Below, piece by piece: positions 1 through 11,159 of a stretch of DNA of 64,000 nucleotides. The DNA is from Brassica napus (taxonomy: Eukaryota; Streptophyta; Magnoliopsida; Brassicales; Brassicaceae): positions 11,121,726 to 11,185,725 of the forward strand of contig NC_063448.1 of assembly GCF_020379485.1 (NCBI RefSeq), given 5' to 3'. The notes below the pieces were generated by a model. The model made no database searches, was not told where the DNA came from, and saw only the letters and a list, made by a program, of their open reading frames with translations. The stretch's first letter is position 1; each line of letters starts with the position of its first letter. Position numbers and translations under genes: made by a program.

Positions 1-481
1 TTTGCGCTGATGAATTCGTCTCGTCAAGAGCTTTAAGATGATATGTGGCTCGTTGTCTGGTTCTTCAAGTTTTGAGAGATAGATTGATTTTAAGTTGCGT
101 CTGATTTAGGGTTTATGTGTGACGGATTTTAGATTAGGGTTAGGGGTTTTTCTTTCTCAGGGTTTTTGGGAGTCTATCGTGCTGATAACGTGTTGTAATT
201 AGAGAGTTTAGAGACTGAATATTTCTGTGTTATTAATGATCAAGGGGGTTCCTTTATATAAGGATTACAAGATGAAGATAAATGGAAATAGTACATATCC
301 TAATCCAATAGGAAATAGGAAAACTACTAAAACATAGAAAAGGAAAACATCCTAAGTTCTAAGTCGGCTAGGTCATTGACCGACTCTCTTTCCTCCTTGC
401 GGCCGCGGCTGGGCTTGATGTGGCCGACGGGCTTTCTCCTCTTGTCTTGGTTAATGGTAATCCACTCCATGATTTATAACA
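1..481 (-). mobile_element. Copia-type LTR retrotransposon, 5' end, cut by window edge
   Basis: Read on the minus strand this is the start of a Ty1/copia-like element. An LTR (191-481) is followed, at about 171-190, by a stretch reading CGTTATCAGCACGAT, which I recall as the primer-binding region of many Brassicaceae copia elements. An untranslated leader then runs off the window at base 1. No gag or pol reading frame lies within the window. A TATA-like TATATAAGG (minus-strand equivalent near 252-265) lies inside the LTR. The rest of the element, if present, is left of the window. Confidence 0.55.
191..481 (-). repeat. LTR of the copia-type element
   Basis: The 291-bp segment starts TGTTGTAATT and ends ATTTATAACA. 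It therefore has the TG...CA boundaries and a short terminal inverted repeat (TGTT/AACA) expected of an LTR. The adjoining 482-486 (GTAAA) would be one copy of the 5-bp target duplication; the partner lies outside the window, so the boundary cannot be confirmed here. Confidence 0.55.
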
Positions 482-1084
482 GTAAATATGTAGAAATAAA
501 CATAACAAAATAATTAAACAAACATAAGTGGGTCAATCAAGTGCATGATATGGAGGGTAGGAGGAGGGTGCATCCCCCTCATGCGGTACCGACGTAACCC
601 CACTTGTTGGATTTAAGGATCTTCTAGTCTCTTTACAATTTTTCCTTCTTATAACCAAATCTTCTTTGCCTATGCATATTTCATTACTATTGCTTACAAT
701 AATTGCATGACCATCCATCCGAGTGCTATGCATCGGCATTGTACTGTCTCTTTCTGCCCTCCTTGACTATATTGCATAACAGCTTACACTCTATTGCATA
801 AGCACATACTGCATGAGGAGGATGCACCCTGCATTCAACCCGAATCCAATCCAAAAAACTCGATCAGAAACTGAACGTGTATATGAACGTTCATGCCTAA
901 TATTTCAGGTAGGCCATTCGCTCACTGAGATCTGGATATTAATTTTCTTTTACAATAGGGTAACTAAAATTTAAACGAACGTATACATAGACCATTGATT
1001 CCGTTTTTTTCTTGTTCCAAGTTCATGTATTTTTTTCAAAGCATTAACCATACCTACGAACCCACGGAACGTCTCCGTCATTCT
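482..1084. other. Gene-less stretch with one short inverted repeat
   Basis: No coding sequence is supported. The only structure seen is the inverted repeat pair at 565-590 and 808-831. Confidence 0.6.
565..831. repeat. Candidate MITE with about 24-bp imperfect inverted repeats
   Basis: The left arm (about 565-590) has core AGGGTGCATC followed by a C/T-rich run and CATGCGGTA. The right arm (808-831) is its imperfect reverse complement, TACTGCATGAGG...GATGCACCCT. Spacing of about 220 bp fits a small foldback or MITE. No convincing target duplication was found, so this stays tentative. Confidence 0.3.
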
Positions 1085-1092
1085 GCTATTTC

Positions 1093-1766
1093 TAGGGCTG
1101 GACATTTTATCCGTTAAATTTGATTCGATTCGTTATTCGTTCGAAAATTCCAGATATCCGTAAACCTTCGAAACAAAGCAAATACTAAAAATCAATATCC
1201 GCTAAAATCGAAGCAAATCACAAATATTAAAATTTTGGAAAGCGGATATCCGATCCGATCCGGTAATATATAAATACATGTATATCTTGATTATATTTAA
1301 AGTTTTAAATGTATAAAATTATATAATTGTTATTCTAACATATGATTTGACAAATTCTATTCACATTATTACTTATACAAAAATGTTACATAAAAGAAAA
1401 TGAATAAATTTATGACAATTATAATTTTTTTCTTACGTTTTGTCTTATTATAATTGTTAACTAAGTTTAAAAACTTTATAAACTATGTAGATTCACTATT
1501 TCTTTTAATTTTTATCTTATATATCATGTTACAAAACAAATTTGTATCAAAATTTTAAGATTATTTGCATTAATCAAAACATATGAGATATCCGTAAGTA
1601 TTCGTAAATATCCACAAATATCTATTTATTTTTCAGATATCCGTTTTTCCGAATATCCGTTTTTTTTTCGAAACAAAGCAAATCGGAAAATTAGATATTC
1701 GTGGCATACGAAGCAAATCACAAATAACTTAAAAAAATCCGGATATCCGATCCGTGTCCAGGCCTA
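1093..1766. mobile_element. hAT-like non-autonomous element (ATATCCG-rich)
   Basis: The element begins TAGGGCTGGACA and ends TGTCCAGGCCTA, near-perfect terminal inverted repeats. It is bounded by an exact 8-bp target duplication GCTATTTC (1085-1092 and 1767-1774). TAGG termini and an 8-bp duplication are hAT superfamily traits. Inside, a subterminal block (about 1150-1265) recurs as an imperfect direct repeat near the other end (about 1655-1755), sharing CGAAACAAAGCAAAT and GAAGCAAATCACAAATA. The rest is AT-rich and non-coding. Confidence 0.8.
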
Positions 1767-1774
1767 GCTATTTC

Positions 1775-2210
1775 TTTTTGTTCTATTTAAAACTATTTAT
1801 TCAATTTCCTTAAAACGATCGTCGCCTTAAGTATTCCGTATTCTAACTTGTTTCCATTACAAGCCGCAGAGCCGGTGATTAGCTATAATAAGCAGAGGGG
1901 ATGAACCTAATTTAGAGTTTTGCCTGCCTCTATTTTCCAAGCTAGGAAACATGTACTCATAGCTTTCACGGACCATACGGCATTGATTAGTATCAATCAG
2001 AAATAAAACTGAGTTCGCTATCTTGCCCTGTTAAAATTAAAATAAACATATAAATCTTTTCTAAAATTTACTGAGAGCTGATAAGTTCAACTACATAAGG
2101 GAAAAAAGTAAATTTCAGTTAACAGTTTACAGCTGGGTACTTAACTAAACCGTAATGTCTATTTAATTTTGGACTAAAAACGTGGATAAAAGAGAAATCA
2201 TTAACTACTA
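1775..2210. other. Gene-less AT-rich stretch
   Basis: No ORF, RNA gene or repeat with clear boundaries was seen between the hAT-like element and the Stowaway-type MITE. Confidence 0.6.
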
Positions 2211-2469
2211 CTCTCTCCGTTTTTTAATATATGATCGTTTTATAATTATGCACATAGATTAAAAAATTATTAATTTTTTATATTTTCTAAACAAAAATAT
2301 CATTAATATTTACCTAATTACAAATCAACCAATAATAAAATAGAAGGTATATTATCATTGGTCATATAACATGAATTGTTAATAAATTTTACGTAAAAAA
2401 CCGAAAAAGTTATATAATTTGGAACATAAAAATTTGTCTAAAACGATTTATATTAAAACACGGAGTGTG
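2211..2469. mobile_element. Stowaway-type (Tc1/mariner) MITE
   Basis: It begins CTCTCTCCGTTTTTTAATAT and ends with the imperfect complement ATTAAAACACGGAGTGTG. It is flanked by TA on both sides (2209-2210, 2470-2471). The subterminal motifs ATCGTTTTATA and AAACGATTTATA also pair. The CTCYCTCCG terminus and TA duplication are typical of plant Stowaway MITEs. Length is 259 bp and there is no coding capacity. Confidence 0.75.
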
Positions 2470-3300
2470 TACTAATTAGTAATTAAGCGGCCGTATGTGG
2501 TTTACAGCTGGCACATGATGTGCCATATGTTTAGCAAAAGGCATTAAGGGACGTACTAATCACTACGACATTAATCAGGATTATGCTTTGTATTTAGGCA
2601 AATATCTTTTCGGCGTTTTCTGACAACTTCTGAGGTTTAGCCACGTCTTTATCTCCTTTCCTGATTATTTGTTTAAAAGCTAAGAAACTAAACTTTTATC
2701 TATTAGCATGTGTAACACTAGATTTGATCACATCACGGGAGGTAGACAGGAAACAAAACAAGCCAAATGTAATAAAAAATGAAGCAGACAATTTGTAAGG
2801 GAATGAAAAAAGCAGAGAGAGGACATAGCATTGCATCGCTATTATATCATTAGTTCGTACATAATTTTCGTACATAATTTAGTTTTACGTAATTTTATTT
2901 GCTGATTGAAGGAATTTTCTAATATACATATTTATAACCAGAAATTATGGACTTCTGTCCCACAGTTTCCTATTAAAAGAAGAGAGGAATTAATCATTTA
3001 AATTATTATAAAATTAGTATATTATGTAATTATTGTAACATTTCCAGTAGTAGACTCTAACGAAAACATTTACAATTTACTCGTAAGTAAGTCGAAGATG
3101 ATGAAAATGAGTCAAGAGTATGAAATATTGATTGGTGAACAAAACTTTTTCCTACCCAATTTATTAAAATAGTAAACTGAGATTTAAGAAAGTAAATTGA
3201 ATCCTCCGAGTTCAAGGAAATATAATGACCTACTTAACCATCATCATATAAATTGTATACATCCTCCAGATAGAGGACATAGCATTGCATCGCTATTATA
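2470..3300. repeat. Gene-less stretch with a 30-bp perfect direct repeat
   Basis: A 30-bp sequence beginning AGAGGACATAGC is present at 2818-2847 and again at 3272-3301. The second copy ends at the left boundary of the next hAT-like element. Nothing coding is seen in this interval. Confidence 0.7.
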
Positions 3301-3825
3301 TATCCTGGCCATTCGGGTCGTCCGGTCGGGTTCGGATCGGATCTTTTCGGGTCTGGGTCTAAGAGTTTAGGATTCGATAGGGAAATTTCAAATTCTCGGT
3401 TCGGGTTCGGTTCGGGTTCGAATTTAAAAAGACCTAAAAATACAAAAAAATATCTGAAAATATTTATATATCCGAAAATATTCGAAATTTTATTCAAAAA
3501 TTGTGTTTTTATTATATTAAAATGTGTATATATATTAAACTATGCGAGTTACAACAACAATTTGTTGTCTCCTAGTGGTTGACCCCCATGTTCTCTAGAC
3601 GAATAATCCGTCTTCGATTCCCCCTTGATGCATTTTATTTAATTTACATTATTAATTCGGGTGTCCATCGAGTTTCGGGTTTGGGTCGGGTCGGGTCCAA
3701 AACCCGCGGGTCCTCTGCAACAAGACCCGATAGGGTAATTTGATCGGGTCGGTTCCTACCCGAACCGGATTTTTCGGGTCGGTTTTCGGTTGGGTCTTCG
3801 GGTCCGGGTAAAATGCCCAGGCCTA
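3301..3825. mobile_element. hAT-like ACCCGAA-rich element, left end degenerate
   Basis: The right end TGCCCAGGCCTA (3814-3825) matches the other hAT-like elements here. The left end, near TATCCTGGCCATTCGGG, is a degraded version. Both flanks are rich in CGGGTTCGG/ACCCGAA motifs. Unlike its relatives it has no 8-bp duplication, and its left border coincides with the repeated 30-mer, suggesting a rearranged end. A SINE-like segment lies inside. Confidence 0.6.
3563..3640 (+). repeat. tRNA-like SINE fragment
   Basis: CTAGTGGTTGAC (box-A-like, near 3573) is followed about 40 bp later by CTTCGATTCCCCC (box-B-like, near 3612). This is the spacing of a tRNA-derived polymerase III promoter. No poly-A tail or target duplication is visible, so it is probably a fragment nested in the hAT-like element. 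Confidence 0.35.
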
Positions 3826-4333
3826 AGGATAACTATTTACGATGTTATAATGTGTCTGAGTAGAATTTTCTTTTTCTTATAGTTAATGAATTGTGTACTA
3901 GATAAAATTACGGGTTGCAGAATGGAAATAAAAAAATGTTCGAAAAGAATGGAAAGAAAATAGGCCGAAAGATATAAGCTGCAATAAAGAAAATGAAATA
4001 ATTGAATGCAAAGGGATAACAGCCTTGCAGTGGAATTATATAAACAAAGATTTATAGAATTGATTATAAGAGTGGAGGAATGACGTATGTGATTTCATAA
4101 TGACGTATGTGATTTCATAATTAAACAAAATTTAGTAAAATAGAGTTAGCTAAGACAAACAAAAAGAAAAGAAAAATAGAGAATCCAGTTGTGTGCAACA
4201 GAAAAATGACAACTTATTCAAAGATAGCATACAAATACTTAGGTCTTTACCTAAAATAATTTAATTACTCAAACTTATCTATGCAAAAGAAAACAAATAA
4301 GCAATGGAAATTGCGAGCGGATATAAAATAATA
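3826..4333. other. Gene-less stretch with a 20-bp tandem duplication
   Basis: TGACGTATGTGATTTCATAA occurs twice back to back (4081-4100, 4101-4120). No other structure or ORF is supported. Confidence 0.65.
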
Positions 4334-4588
4334 CTCCCTCCGTTTTGAAAGTAACATGTTTTAGATTTTTTAGTTGTTTCACAAAGATATATTTTCTATA
4401 TGTTTAAGATATTTTTTTATATTTTAAAAAAACATTAAATAAAAATATTTGAATTGATTAAATTTCATTGATGAAAAGTTATTGAAAAGTGTATAATAAA
4501 GTAAAAGAAAAATTAAATTATAAACATTTATTGAATTCTTAATAAGCTTGAACACTTTAGAAAATCTTACTTTCAGAAAAAGAGGGAG
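4334..4588. mobile_element. Stowaway-type MITE
   Basis: It starts CTCCCTCCGTTTTGAAAGTA and ends TACTTTCAGAAAAAGAGGGAG, an almost perfect terminal inverted repeat. It is flanked by TA (4332-4333 and 4589-4590). Length 255 bp, AT-rich interior, non-coding. It is a second, separate Stowaway family from the one at 2211. Confidence 0.8.
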
Positions 4589-4694
4589 TAGTACTTAACT
4601 ATCTTTTCTAATTAAACAAAAATAATTAAATATAAGCACAGTTAATAATAACAGCTCAGAAAATAGTATAATCGAATAATTAAATAAATAGAAA

Positions 4695-5977
4695 CTAGAC
4701 CCTGACATGCGCGCTAGCGCGGATATGAATTTTCAGTTTTTAATTATTTATTTTATTAAATGATGTATTTGTAATATTCGTTCATATTATATTCATTAAG
4801 TAAATATTTTTTTTTTGCATCTTAAACTATCTATTTTTTTACGAATGTGTGATATCATATAAAAATATTTTTTAAAAAATGAGTATATAGAATTAATTAG
4901 ATAATTGTAAAAACAGAAATTTTTCTTTTGTGTGCGATATCATATAAATAATGATCCGCCCAGTTAACAAAAATCAAGATTTTTTTTATGTGTAATTTTT
5001 TTATTTTGACCATTTCCTTAAAACTATATTAAATTTTACATATTTTAGTTAGAATATTTTTAATATCTTTACCTTTTTATTTGAAATGCAACTCAATATT
5101 TTTTAAAAAATTATAACAAAATATTTAAAAAATATTTGTAGAATTTGTTTGAAAAATATTAAAATTACATTTTAAATTAAAATTATACTAAAATATGATA
5201 AGTTTTGATGTAAACGTAAACTCAAATTATGTCAAAAATAAATATATTTAATGATAATAACAATTTAAATTGATTATTTAAAAAAAAATACATTTACAAA
5301 AATATTGTTTGAAAGAAAATTCATTTATCTTTCAAATATAAAATGAAAATATTATAATTAAATAATAAAAAATATAAATAAAAACCATAAATTTAGCTAA
5401 TGACAACTGAGTTATATTATGCTAAAATTTTCTTTCTAACAATTTAGTAAATAACAAATGAGTTATGAGCAAATAATACCATATAAATTTTAAAAACATA
5501 GTCATTTTTAAATATTTTTTGAATAAATAATTAGTTTTAAATTTAATCAACTGAAAATAGTATCCGTACAATTGTGTGAGTCAAATTCTAGTTTTATTGA
5601 TGCATGTTATAAATTAGTGTTGCATGTTTTAGGTAACATTTTAATGATGCACGTTTTTTAAATTTTCATTATTAAAATTATGCACGTAAAGATAACTCAT
5701 AAGTTTTTTTGGTTGATTAAATGACATTATGTCCAAATTTATTTAAAACGATATTTCATTAAGGTAACTGAAAATGACAAACAATAAAATTGAAAGTTTA
5801 AATTCATTTAAGCATATTTCATTAATGTAACTGAAAAGACAAGTAATAAATTAGGTAATTTTATTTGTTTTAGGATATTTTATAAATGCAACTGAAAATG
5901 ACAAGTTAAAAAATAAGAAGTTTAATTAATGAAGTAAAAATATTTTCAAAAGAGTACTTCTCTTTTAATAATATAGA
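4695..5977 (-). mobile_element. Non-autonomous Helitron
   Basis: On the minus strand the element starts TCTATATTATTAAAAG just after an A (plus-strand position 5978). It ends with a GC-rich palindrome (CCGCGCTAGCGCGC), a short spacer and CTAG followed by T (4694). A TC...CTRR structure, a 3' hairpin and insertion between A and T are the defining marks of Helitrons. The 1.28-kb interior is AT-rich and has no Rep/helicase coding, so it is non-autonomous. Confidence 0.75.
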
Positions 5978-6220
5978 TAAATGTGCAAAAAAAACAAAGA
6001 AGAGGCCAAATATGATATGTTATCGAGAAAATGATTAGTGGTTTTGATCGAGTCGTGAAGAACGTCAATGGGCAAGCCAGTCCATAGACCAGCTCATCGA
6101 AATTTAGTCTACTAAAACTATTATAAATCTCAGAAGGCCTCATTTGAATCTGATTTCAACACTTAATTAATAGTTAGACTTTCCATTATCCTATAACTTG
6201 TAACATGTAGGATTATTTTT

Positions 6221-6515
6221 TTTTTTAACGCTGAATAATTATGTTATTATAACTATGAGAAATATTACAGACGATTCTACAGCTACCAATTCTACCTGGT
6301 GTATGAGAATTTACGTCTGACTGCTTCACCTGAACCGCCTTGTAGGATCCACGCTTGACAATACTCGTTGCGCCATGCTGCAAAACTCTTGTAAGTTTTT
6401 TTCTCCTTTAATTTGTATAATTATGCATTCTCCGGGAATTGAAACCCAAACCTCCTCGTGTAGAAGCATTAATGAACCATTGGTCAAACCACTGGACCAA
6501 TGAGGCTTCCACATC
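6221..6515 (-). mobile_element. tRNA-derived SINE
   Basis: The element is flanked by a 15-bp direct duplication TGTAGGATTATTTTT (6206-6220 and 6516-6530). Its left end is a T-run, the poly-A tail of a minus-strand copy. Its right end, read in reverse, holds GGTCCAGTGGTTTGACC (box-A-like) and GGTTTCAATTCCC (box-B-like). The interior tail TTAACGCTG matches the SINE at 21990 (TTAACGTTG), so both belong to one family. Confidence 0.75.
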
Positions 6516-6530
6516 TGTAGGATTATTTTT

Positions 6531-7359
6531 AGCAGAAAAAAAATGTAGGATTTTTGGAAAATATCAAATGATATGTAATTGCCTTGTCAAATTCTTAAAA
6601 AATATATATATAAGAACCGAAGTATTTTAAGACAAAATGGATGAGAATTTTTCGTATAAATTATGCAATACAATTTTACCCTACCATTACTCTAAACAAC
6701 AATAAACGATAGAGAATATGAATGGTTTATTTCTTCGTTTGCAGAAAATAAAACAGTAAATTATGGATGAAAATAGTGTTTTTCGAATTTATTAATTGTA
6801 TCTTAGATCATGAAACTATATATGCATTATGTATATGTATATTATGTTGGGAAATTTCCTAAACTACCACATTCATAATAATCTAAACTTATGATTTACA
6901 GTACATGGATAAAATAGAGTTTTAAAAAATGAATTTTAGTATTCTAATAAATATATAAGTAATATTTTTAAAAAAATTCAATTTTTTGATAAAAAAATTT
7001 CAATTTTTTTTTTGAATTTCAAAAAGAAAATTTTTAAAAGATTTCGAAAAAGAGAAAATTTAGTAAAAAATTGAATTTTAAAACGTATAATTCAAAAACT
7101 ATAATTTTTTTTTTTATTTTCCTATTTATTTAAATTATTATTTATATTTATATACATATAAAGCAAATATATAAAAATCTTTTACCTTTTTAATGAAAAA
7201 TATATTTATGAAAATGTTCATTTAGTGAAGGTAAACATGAATAATAGTATCAACAATGTGGTAAACTTGAAAATTTTCCTATTATATACCGTGTTCTAAA
7301 AATAAGAAAGATTATACGGTGGTCCGAGTTTTTAACCGTCTATATGCCACAATTTCACC
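6531..7359. other. Gene-less AT-rich stretch
   Basis: It holds many short A and T runs (notably 6965-7130). No ORF, RNA gene or bounded repeat is supported. Confidence 0.6.
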
Positions 7360-7367
7360 GTCTGGGC

Positions 7368-8729
7368 TAGGGGTAGGTGTTTGGGTATCCATTCGGATTC
7401 GGCTCGGATCTATTCGGATTTCGGATTTTCGAGATCAAATATTTCAGTCCTATTCGGGTATTTCTAAGTTTCGGTCCGAGTTCGGTTCGGATCTTTGCGG
7501 GTTCGGTTCGGGTTCGGATAACCCATTAAAATTATTTTTAAAATTTTAAAATTCATTATATACTTTAAATTTCTCAAAATCTATAAGCAAAATAATATAT
7601 TACATACAAATTTGAATAACATATGTCAAAATACCTATACTTAACATATAATTTGATTTGGATTGAATATTTGGATAGATAATCAACAGATATTTCAAGT
7701 GTTTTTGTGTTTTGAGTATATTTTAGCTATTTTAGACATTTACTTTTGACTATTTGTATATATTTCAAGTATTTTGGACAATTTAAAAGTATTTTATACA
7801 TTTTGGATGTTTTTAATAGACATTAAATCTAAAATATATTTATATAGGGGGTATAGAAATCTATTTCAGATACATTCGGGTACCCGAAATTAGGTCTGGG
7901 CATTTTACCCGGACCCGAAGACCCGAACCGGAACCGACCCGAAAATACAGGTTCGGGTCCGGGTCCGGGTCCATGCTAAGTACCTATTGGATCTTTTTTT
8001 TTTGGACCCGCAGGTCTCGGTTCGGGTCCGGGTCCTACCCGAGACCCGTTCGGATACCCGAAGTACCCGCAAATAATTGTATATACTAGGTATATTTGGG
8101 TGATTGGGTATTTTTTGGTATTTCAGATTTTTTTTTAAGTTTCGGGTTTGGATTTTCGGGTATAATTGTAGGTTTTTGGTGAAATTTTAGATTTTTAGAA
8201 AATATAATTTGGGTATTCAGGTAAAATTTGGGTATGTTTTGGGTTTTCGGGTCTGATTTTGGATAAATTTTTGGGTATTTTTGCGGTTTTTCGGGTATTT
8301 TTAGAGTTTTCGCGTCCAATTCGGGTATTTAGGGTCTATTTCGGGTCCTAAATACCCGAACCGACCCGGATCCGAAATATACCCAAAAATTTTGGATATT
8401 TTACGGGTATTGAAATTATAGACCCGAACCGACCCGGACCCGACAAGATCCGACTCGGAACCGACCCGAAAAGTTATAGGTACCTATATGGTCTAAATTG
8501 CTAGGACCCGAAGGACCCGGACCCGAAAATACCCGACCCGAACCCGACTCGAAGACCCGGATGCCCATGCCTACCCGAAATACTTCGGTTCCGGTTCGGT
8601 TCCGGTTCTTTTGATACCAGAATTTTGAACCTGTTTGGATATTTAATCAATTTCGGTTCGGATTCAATACTACTTTTTTGGATCAGATTCTTTTCGGTTC
8701 TTCGGATTCGGTTTTTTTGGCCAACCCTA
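7368..8729. mobile_element. hAT-like element hosting a nested hAT-like element
   Basis: The outer ends are TAGGGGTAGGT and the complement of CCAACCCTA. The 8-bp flanks GTCTGGGC (7360-7367) and GCATGGGC (8730-8737) match at six of eight positions. The body is rich in TTCGGATTCGG and related motifs. A second element (7891-8573) sits inside. Removing it leaves about 0.67 kb, similar to the other family members. Confidence 0.65.
7891..8573. mobile_element. Nested hAT-like ACCCGAA-rich element
   Basis: It starts TAGGTCTGGGCATTTTACCC and ends GATGCCCATGCCTA (imperfect TIR). It is flanked by the exact 8-bp duplication CCCGAAAT (7883-7890, 8574-8581). Both ends consist of degenerate arrays of ACCCGAACCG/GACCCGGACCCG. 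The central part on the plus strand is T/G-rich (GGGTATTTTTGGG-like). The duplication is a caveat on its own because CCCGAAAT also occurs as a motif of the family. Confidence 0.7.
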
Positions 8730-8898
8730 GCATGGGCCATGAATATATCAAAGCTACGGATGTCGCTTTAGATTTGTACAGATACAAAAAGAAGATGGAT
8801 GTGCATTTACAAAATTGGCCTTCATAAGTAAAAATAGTAAAATAACCAAATAACCCTAATTGGTCAAAATAGGCATAAACCCGCGTTACTGACGTTAA

Positions 8899-9732
8899 AA
8901 GCATCTCCAAAAGAAACTCTATAACTTTAAATATATAGTTTTTTTCTCTCCAGAAAGGAATTTCAAAACTTCAAATTTAGAGTTTTAAGGAGTGTAACTT
9001 CATATTTAAAATTTCACTACTCAAAACTCTAAATTTGAAGTTTCATCTTTTTATTTGCATTTTGATTCTTATAATTAATTACACATCACATTTATAATTC
9101 TTAAGTATTTTCTCATTTATCGTTTTAATCTTTAAAACTTTTGTATATCATAAATTTTTCAAAATTATTTTTATAAACTCAAATTTTACACATAAAATTA
9201 AATCAAAATTTTAAAATAAGATTTATTATATTTAAAACTAGCATTAGACAACAATAATATTACAAAAGAAAGTTAATAAAACTTCTTAAAAAAGATACAT
9301 GAAAACATAATTGTTACACAAATTTAAATATTACAACAACATTTATAGTCTAGTAAATTTGTTTTGGAACCTTTAAAATATTGTCCAAACAAATTTTGTA
9401 TAACCAAAAATGGAACATTACGGAAATAATTTTGTGGAATAATGTGGTATTTTGCTTGTAGTTTAATATTTAATTATGTATTTTTATTTATAACTTTATA
9501 TTTTAGTGTAAAATTTTATTAATTAATATTATTGTTGTGTGTTTTACATGTGCTAGTTATTTTTAAAAGTTTTATGGATTTACATTAATTATGACAAATA
9601 TAAAGATTATAATGTAAATTATAAATAATTTTGAAGTTATATTTGAAATTTTGATTTTGAAGAAAAACACAATAAAAATTCAAATATAGAGTTTTTCAAA
9701 CTCTAAAATAGAGAGTCTTTTTGGAAATGCTG
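8899..9732. mobile_element. PIF/Harbinger-like MITE
   Basis: The left end AAGCATCTCCAAAAG pairs with the right end CTTTTTGGAAATGCTG. TAA flanks both sides (8896-8898, 9733-9735). Internal inverted segments around AACTCTAAATTTGAAG and TTCAAATATAGAG also pair. The 834-bp size is large for a MITE, but no coding sequence is seen. Confidence 0.6.
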
Positions 9733-10441
9733 TAAGAAACAGACTAAAACAATTACACCAGCAGCATTTTCTTTGTATTAATTACAAATATATAGCCTAA
9801 AATTTGACAAAAACTCTACAAAAAGATTCTGAATATTTCACAATTCATTTATGATTTTGTTTGTTTAGGACAATCCCAAACACAGTGTCTATGACACTTG
9901 ACTATACATACATTAAAAAGAATTGCCGTTCGTGGCCGGCGGACATTTCAAATATTCAGTTAATTGATTTTCGTTTACAATTATACTTCCGCTAATATAA
10001 ATTTGGAAAAGGAGAAACTAATCCAAAATAGATTTGAGCATTACAAGTTAAATTTTATCTTCGTGATCATTTGGCCCTATACCTTATTATAAATAGTTCT
10101 GCAAAGATCAGAGTTAATTTGAATGTCGTATACTCATACTATATATGAATCATATATGATATTTGTGTGTGAAATTCGTTTTTTTAATATGTATGAATCA
10201 ATTCATATAAACTATAACAGTTAAATCAGATTCAGCTCCAATTAAAAATACACATTGTGAAAATAATCCAAGATATGGCATGCATCAGGATGAGTTACGG
10301 GTTCAATTCTCTCTTTAGTTATTCAAACGTACTTTCAAGCATCATACGCTAAGACCTCTTTCCATCTTTATCTACCTGCAAACTCTGCCATCAATTATAC
10401 ACTTTTCATATTTCTAAAAATAAAATAATGTAGCATTGTAA
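9733..10441. other. Gene-less stretch before the MULE
   Basis: Non-coding and AT-rich; no bounded repeat identified. Ends at the MULE target duplication TTATTTAAA (10442-10450). Confidence 0.6.
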
Positions 10442-10450
10442 TTATTTAAA

Positions 10451-10520
10451 GGAAAAATTGAAAAAATGAGACACTTTGAACTTGACTTTGTCATAATAGG
10501 ATTTATAAAAGATGTTTTAG
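10451..10520 (+). repeat. MULE terminal inverted repeat, left
   Basis: It begins GGAAAAATTGAAAAAATGAG and continues ACACTTTGAAC...TTTGTCATAATA. It pairs, with scattered mismatches, with the right terminus over roughly 55-70 bp. Confidence 0.85.
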
Positions 10521-11159
10521 GAAAATAAGATTTTTTTTCCAGTAAATACCAAAGTACCCTTAATTTACCAATTAAGTTGAATTAATTTATAAATTCTAAT
10601 AATTTTCGTAATATATTTTTAATGTTAAAATATTAAAAATTAAAAAAAAAAAAAAAAAAAATGGGGAAAAAGGGAGACGCTGCCATCCCGCAACCCTAAT
10701 TTCTTTTTCTCCTTGTCTTCTCTGCCGTAGAGTCGTCGCTCTTCCATGACGATTTAGGGTTCGACGGAGAGAAGTCTTGTTCTTCGTCGGTGTTTCATCT
10801 GCCCGTAGTCTCTACTCTCGTCTTCGTCATCATCCTCTTCGATCTCACTGAAGACACAACGAAATCGAAGCGTTCTTCCTCTTCGTCGGGTCAAATCGAA
10901 TTACGTCGTGTTCTTCAATCAATTTCGTCAAAATCTCACATTTCTCCACACAAGGTATTCGATTACATCTATTGATTCTCATCTAAAACGAAATCGAAGT
11001 GTTCTTCCATTTAAACTAGATTTTTTTAAAAACGATTTGTCATGTTTCTTAAAGTAAATTTGTTTCACGGGTTGGTTAAACATCGTATACATCATTATTT
11101 GTGTGATGATATTGATACTTTAACATGTTGAACTAACAATTTTTTCATGGTTTGTAGAT

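Noticed and set aside
565..831. hAT or Harbinger assignment for the small inverted repeat
   Set aside because: No target duplication could be found, so it is listed only as a candidate repeat.
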